Source: Phenylobacterium sp.
Lineage (GTDB): Bacteria > Pseudomonadota > Alphaproteobacteria > Caulobacterales > Caulobacteraceae
Reading direction: 5' to 3'
Length of the DNA stretch: 64,000 nt
Assembly (NCBI RefSeq): GCF_004799515.1
Contig: NZ_SSMX01000046.1
Coordinates: forward strand, 1-64,000
In this document: piece by piece, positions 62,958-64,000 of the stretch
Layout of the letters: each line of letters starts with the position of its first letter
Position numbering within the stretch: the stretch's first letter is position 1
The notes under the pieces: generated by a model
The model's input: the letters and a program-made list of their open reading frames with translations, nothing else
What the model was told of the DNA's origin: nothing
Databases searched by the model: none
Program-made: the position numbers and the translations under genes

Positions 62958-64000
62958 CTAGGGCGCGCTCACCCGCTTGGCCGTGAACAGCGCCTCGACC
63001 TCGTCGGGGCGGGCATTGTTGAAGTCGAGGCGCACGCGGCCGTCGTCGGTGCGGCTGACGGTGACCGGCGCGGAGGAATTGGTCAGCATCCAGCCCTTGG
63101 GCAGGACCACGGCGTTCTCGGCCCGCCCGAAGGTGCGGTCGAACACCAGTTCGTCGCCCACCAGCTTGTAGCGGCCGGGATCGGTGTAGGTCTCGCTCAT
63201 CCGCAGGCGGATCGACTGGCCGGGCTGCAGCGGCTTGAAGTTGAACACCACGATCTCGCTCTCCGGCGTCACCTTGCCAAGTTCGGGGTCGTCGATGCCG
63301 GCCTTGGTGATCTCCGCGCCCTTCATGTGGACGGCGGGGATGGACTCGCCTGTATCGAGGTTCTTGGCGCTGGGGTTGGTGGCCACCGAGCCAGGCCGGA
63401 CCACGTTGATGTAGCGGCTGACCCCGGCCTTCTCCTCGGTGTAGTCGTGGTAGAGGTCGAAGGCGTGGGTCTCCGGCGGCTGCAGGAAGTAGACGATGTC
63501 GCGCGTCTGCTTGGCCCGCTCGCCGAACTTGCCCTTGACGCTGGTGGGCGTGGCCGAGAGCTGGCCGGGCGAGGCTCTGAGCTTCAGGGGCGCCTCGCCA
63601 GGGGTGATGTTGTAGAAGCTGATCCGCAAGCGCCCGTCGGCCTCTTGGGTCACCTGGGACGGATAGTTGCAGGACGTCAGCACATAGCCCTTGGGCAGCA
63701 CCACGGCGTTCTTCTTGATCCCCAGCGGCCGGTCGAAGATCAGGTCGGCGCCCTGGACGTAGTAGCTCTTGGCGTCCTCATAGGTCTTCTCGATCAGGAT
63801 GCGCGCTTCGCCGCCGTCCGCCGGCACCGGATGGGCCAGCTCCACCCGGATGTAGTCGTAGGTGGGATCGGCGTCCGGCAGGCCCGTGGTCTTGGCGCTT
63901 TCGCCCGAGACCTGGGCGAACTTCAGCGGCTTGCCGGTGGCCATGTCCGTGACGCTCTCGTCGGAGGCCACCGAGCCCTTGCGGATCGGGTTGAAGAAGG
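62958..64000 (-). CDS. protein with duplicated beta-rich module, cut by the right edge
   Basis: The 3' end of a gene whose 5' end lies beyond 64000; the frame is open at the edge (FFNPIRKGSVAS... at its visible start). At least 347 codons are seen. Two copies of a segment like NAVVLPKG(W/Y)xLTxx...DGRxRxxFxN (about 63640-63720 and 63020-63110) show an internal duplication. It looks like an extracytoplasmic beta-rich protein. Function unknown. Confidence 0.75.
   Translation of the reverse strand, partial: FFNPIRKGSVASDESVTDMATGKPLKFAQVSGESAKTTGLPDADPTYDYIRVELAHPVPADGGEARILIEKTYEDAKSYYVQGADLIFDRPLGIKKNAVVLPKGYVLTSCNYPSQVTQEADGRLRISFYNITPGEAPLKLRASPGQLSATPTSVKGKFGERAKQTRDIVYFLQPPETHAFDLYHDYTEEKAGVSRYINVVRPGSVATNPSAKNLDTGESIPAVHMKGAEITKAGIDDPELGKVTPESEIVVFNFKPLQPGQSIRLRMSETYTDPGRYKLVGDELVFDRTFGRAENAVVLPKGWMLTNSSAPVTVSRTDDGRVRLDFNNARPDEVEALFTAKRVSAP

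Overview
The window is high-GC chromosomal DNA from an alphaproteobacterium, most likely the Caulobacteraceae (Phenylobacterium/Caulobacter type). Pointers are the NrsF/SigF pair with Caulobacter-type sigma-F promoters, an EcfG-type general-stress promoter, Caulobacter-like -10 boxes placed 6-7 nt before start codons (leaderless mRNAs), a UrcA protein, three small DUF6491-like secreted proteins, and a ctaC-ctaD-ctaB-ctaG-ctaE cytochrome oxidase cluster followed by SURF1 and thrC. Most of the sequence is ordinary core genome. I see no rRNA, tRNA or CRISPR array.

Layout. 0.2-14.3 kb: uvrC, a membrane protein, a secreted M20 amidohydrolase, a FATP-type acyl-CoA synthetase, a stress-promoter-linked membrane-anchored protein, a CusF-like copper protein, an SDR, a cupin, an M20 dipeptidase, a pentapeptide-repeat protein and thiC. 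14.3-16.9 kb: a small AT-richer integrative element. 17-24.7 kb: DUF6491-like proteins, a Crp/Fnr regulator, lyase/isomerase and VOC genes, a D-cysteine desulfhydrase/racemase pair and an EF-hand protein. 24.7-26.7 kb: sigF-nrsF divergent from a DUF1223 gene. 26.7-32.7 kb: peroxiredoxin, YqgE, a GGDEF-EAL protein, a GNAT, and an acyltransferase/membrane protein/regulator operon behind a dyad operator. 32.8-42.1 kb: one long leftward run ctaC-ctaD-ctaB-small ORF-ctaG-ctaE-DUF983-SURF1-thrC-M16 protease. 42.3-64 kb: mixed housekeeping genes (tldD, a TonB-type receptor, a POT transporter, gshA, rsmE, ppk2, an aldo-keto reductase, a YcaQ-like glycosylase, an ABC exporter, ubiA, a desaturase) and a gene cut by the right edge.

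Main discovery. The thiC TPP riboswitch has been cut in two by a 2.5-kb element. The 3' half of the aptamer still lies next to thiC (14324-14355). The 5' half lies at the far end of the element (16871-16942). A 12-bp direct repeat, acccggatcagg, which is part of the aptamer's conserved core, marks both junctions and looks like an attachment-site core. The element has tandem 11-bp arm-type repeats (ctcacacgcaa x2) near both ends, an excisionase-like gene and no integrase. It also carries its own complete TPP riboswitch of different sequence (14603-14683) in the orientation of thiC, apparently a replacement leader for the gene it disrupted. I know of no named class of integrative element that targets a riboswitch and brings a substitute.
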